From positions 1 through 7,095 of the forward strand of contig JARHYY010000072.1 of assembly GCA_029258405.1 (NCBI GenBank): a DNA stretch of 7,095 nt, read 5' to 3'. Origin of the DNA: Helicobacteraceae bacterium. Lineage in GTDB: Bacteria > Campylobacterota > Campylobacteria > Campylobacterales > Helicobacteraceae. Below the pieces are notes generated by a model. It had not been told where the DNA came from, ran no database searches, and saw only the letters and a program-made list of their open reading frames with translations. This document shows, in pieces, positions 6,058 through 7,095 of this stretch (position 1 is its first letter; every line of letters starts with the position of its first letter). The position numbers and the translations under genes are program-made.

Positions 6058-6825
6058 ATGAACATTACAAAAATATTAACATTAATGGTTATGCTGAACA
6101 TACCTACCTTTCTTTTGTCAGATGAAATGCTTGATGACAATCAAAGCAAGCCAAATACTGATATCAAAAAATTATTTACAAATAAAACAACCATTCTTGC
6201 CCATCCAACACCCCCTGCACCAAACCCAAATGAAAGGGTGCTCTATATTTATACACAAAACAATTTTTGTCAAAATTGTCTCAATCTTGAAACCCTCCCC
6301 ATAAAACCTCTTAAGTTATTTATGGGTAGGCTCATCGTTACCTTAGAGCCTCGTTCAGTAACCTTTGAACCTGTTAAAGACAATATTGAAAACAGTGATA
6401 TTGCAAGCAGGGAATATCTCTTAAGCCACCAATTCTATGATTCCATGAAACAAGTCAATATATTTTTTAAACAACAAATTACAAAAACAAAAAAACAACT
6501 ACAAAAAATATCTCTCGAGCAAGGCGAAGATATAACTACAACACTTCAAAAACTCGAACCATATTTTAATTATGCATGCCCACAAAATGCAGCTTTATAT
6601 TGGAATAAAGAATGGGTTATTGACAGAGAGGCATTATTTTGGTCTGGCATAAGCTCTCAACGAGGGGGTGAAGTTTCTCATCTTAATATACAAATTGGTT
6701 CATGCAAAATTGTTCCACAAGTTGATGAGCTTGAACCCCCTACATGTAAAGAATGGAGAAAATCCATTAAAGAATACCCACCTCTACAAACTTGCACGAT
6801 TCTAGGCAATGTTCTTTATGAATAA
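6058..6825 (+). CDS. Hypothetical exported protein with six cysteines
   Basis: I do not recognise this 255-residue protein. The N-terminus looks like a Sec signal: M-N-I-T-K, then a hydrophobic stretch to about residue 20 (ILTLMVMLNIPTFLL), with possible cleavage near S21. No lipobox cysteine or other membrane segment is visible, so a periplasmic or secreted location is inferred. After a Pro/Asn-rich linker (about 50-60) comes Y-T-Q-N-N-F-C-Q-N-C (C71, C74, a CxxC pair), a Lys/Gln-rich helix near 138-170, and four further cysteines at 174, 216, 230 and 246, an even total that suits disulphides. AAGGAG lies 9 bases before the ATG and 28 bases separate it from the previous gene. Strong hairpins follow the stop. 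It may be a genus-restricted envelope protein. Confidence 0.8.
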   Translation: MNITKILTLMVMLNIPTFLLSDEMLDDNQSKPNTDIKKLFTNKTTILAHPTPPAPNPNERVLYIYTQNNFCQNCLNLETLPIKPLKLFMGRLIVTLEPRSVTFEPVKDNIENSDIASREYLLSHQFYDSMKQVNIFFKQQITKTKKQLQKISLEQGEDITTTLQKLEPYFNYACPQNAALYWNKEWVIDREALFWSGISSQRGGEVSHLNIQIGSCKIVPQVDELEPPTCKEWRKSIKEYPPLQTCTILGNVLYE

Positions 6826-6842
6826 TTCTCTCTATGCTTAAA

Positions 6843-6875
6843 GCAAAAGCTTATATCCCCTATAATAGCTTTTGC
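6843..6875 (+). terminator. Hairpin after the exported-protein gene
   Basis: GCAAAAGCT (6843-6851) pairs with AGCTTTTGC (6867-6875), extended inward by TATA/TATA around TCCCC with a two-base bulge. It begins 18 bases after the stop at 6825, so it may end or stabilise the prfB-mlaF operon transcript. Only a weak T-rich stretch (ATCTATCTTGCTCTTC) follows, so it is not a textbook intrinsic terminator. Confidence 0.45.
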
Positions 6876-6964
6876 ATCTATCTTGCTCTTCATGACTAAG
6901 AAAGTCAAATTTCAATTTAAAGAATCTTTTGCAATCCCTTAAGGAGGACGAAAAAACAAAAGAG

Positions 6965-6988
6965 GAGGCAATATAAATTGCCTCTTTT
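6965..6988. terminator. Probable bidirectional intrinsic terminator
   Basis: GAGGCAAT (6965-6972), loop ATAA, ATTGCCTC (6977-6984), then TTTT. On the minus strand the same stem is followed by CTCTTTTG and a T6 run (plus-strand A6 at 6952-6957), a stronger tail. It lies between convergent genes, as expected for a shared terminator. A third copy of the arm (7011-7018) offers an alternative pairing. Confidence 0.65.
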
Positions 6989-7018
6989 AAAACTTGGACA
7001 AGTGCTAAGAGAGGCAAT

Positions 7019-7039
7019 CTCCATGCCTTTTGCATGGAG
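7019..7039 (-). terminator. 8-bp hairpin just after the partial minus-strand gene
   Basis: CTCCATGC (7019-7026) and GCATGGAG (7032-7039) form a perfect stem around a 5-base loop. On the minus strand it starts 8 bases after the TAA of the partial gene, but no T-run follows. It could be a transcript 3'-end stabiliser working with the stronger hairpin at 6965-6984. Confidence 0.45.
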
Positions 7040-7046
7040 AAAGTGT

Positions 7047-7095
7047 TTAGGCGAGTATATTACCTAAATCAAGAGCGGTTATGCCATTTGTAGCA
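7047..7095 (-). CDS. C-terminal end of an unidentified gene (partial)
   Basis: The minus strand is open from the window edge to TAA at 7049-7047, giving the tail ATNGITALDLGNILA. The codons look genuine, and hairpins follow the stop as expected for a gene end. Fifteen residues are too few for me to name the protein; the start and nearly all of the gene lie outside the window. Confidence 0.45.
   Translation of the reverse strand, partial: ATNGITALDLGNILA

Noticed and set aside
6838..7035. A 65-codon minus-strand open frame in the right-hand intergenic region
   Set aside because: It runs through all the hairpins, has no convincing ribosome site and overlaps the likely terminator of the neighbouring gene; the protein resembles no family I know.

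Overview
This window is a chimera. Bases 1 to about 390 are carnivore DNA: two tandem CAN-SINE (tRNA-Lys-derived) copies, the second cut short. From about 391 onward it is AT-rich bacterial DNA of the Campylobacterota, most likely a Helicobacter. That call rests on the overall style of the proteins, AT-rich codon use, short intergenic gaps, purine-rich Shine-Dalgarno sites and TATAAT promoters without strong -35 boxes. It is inferred from sequence character, not from a search. The simplest reading is a Helicobacter sequenced from a carnivore host, with a host read or fragment joined to the end of the bacterial sequence.

Bacterial layout: (a) 519-2299, minus strand: a type II restriction-modification pair, with an EcoRI-family N6-adenine methyltransferase first and a putative PD-(D/E)XK endonuclease translationally coupled behind it. 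(b) 2300-2720: an AT-rich gap with two perfect inverted repeats near the methyltransferase promoter and a possible decayed reading frame. (c) 2721-2796, minus: tRNA-Phe(GAA), with its 3' end facing the restriction-modification genes, the usual side for an inserted island. (d) 2852-3688, minus: panC (pantothenate synthetase), divergent from (e) 3775-6825, plus: prfB (RF2), an MlaF-type ABC ATPase, a small FMN split-barrel protein and an unrecognised exported six-cysteine protein. (f) 6826-7046: a non-coding stretch with several strong hairpins. (g) 7047-7095, minus: the last codons of a gene running off the window.

The panC-to-prfB part looks like core housekeeping genome: vitamin B5 synthesis, translation termination and outer-membrane lipid transport. 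prfB, the ABC ATPase, the split-barrel gene and the exported protein are spaced tightly enough to form one transcription unit. The restriction-modification block looks accessory. The most interesting details are the unrecognised nuclease partner of an EcoRI-type methylase, a run of seven G exactly at the prfB/mlaF junction (one extra G would fuse the two genes), and competing hairpins between the convergent genes at the right end.
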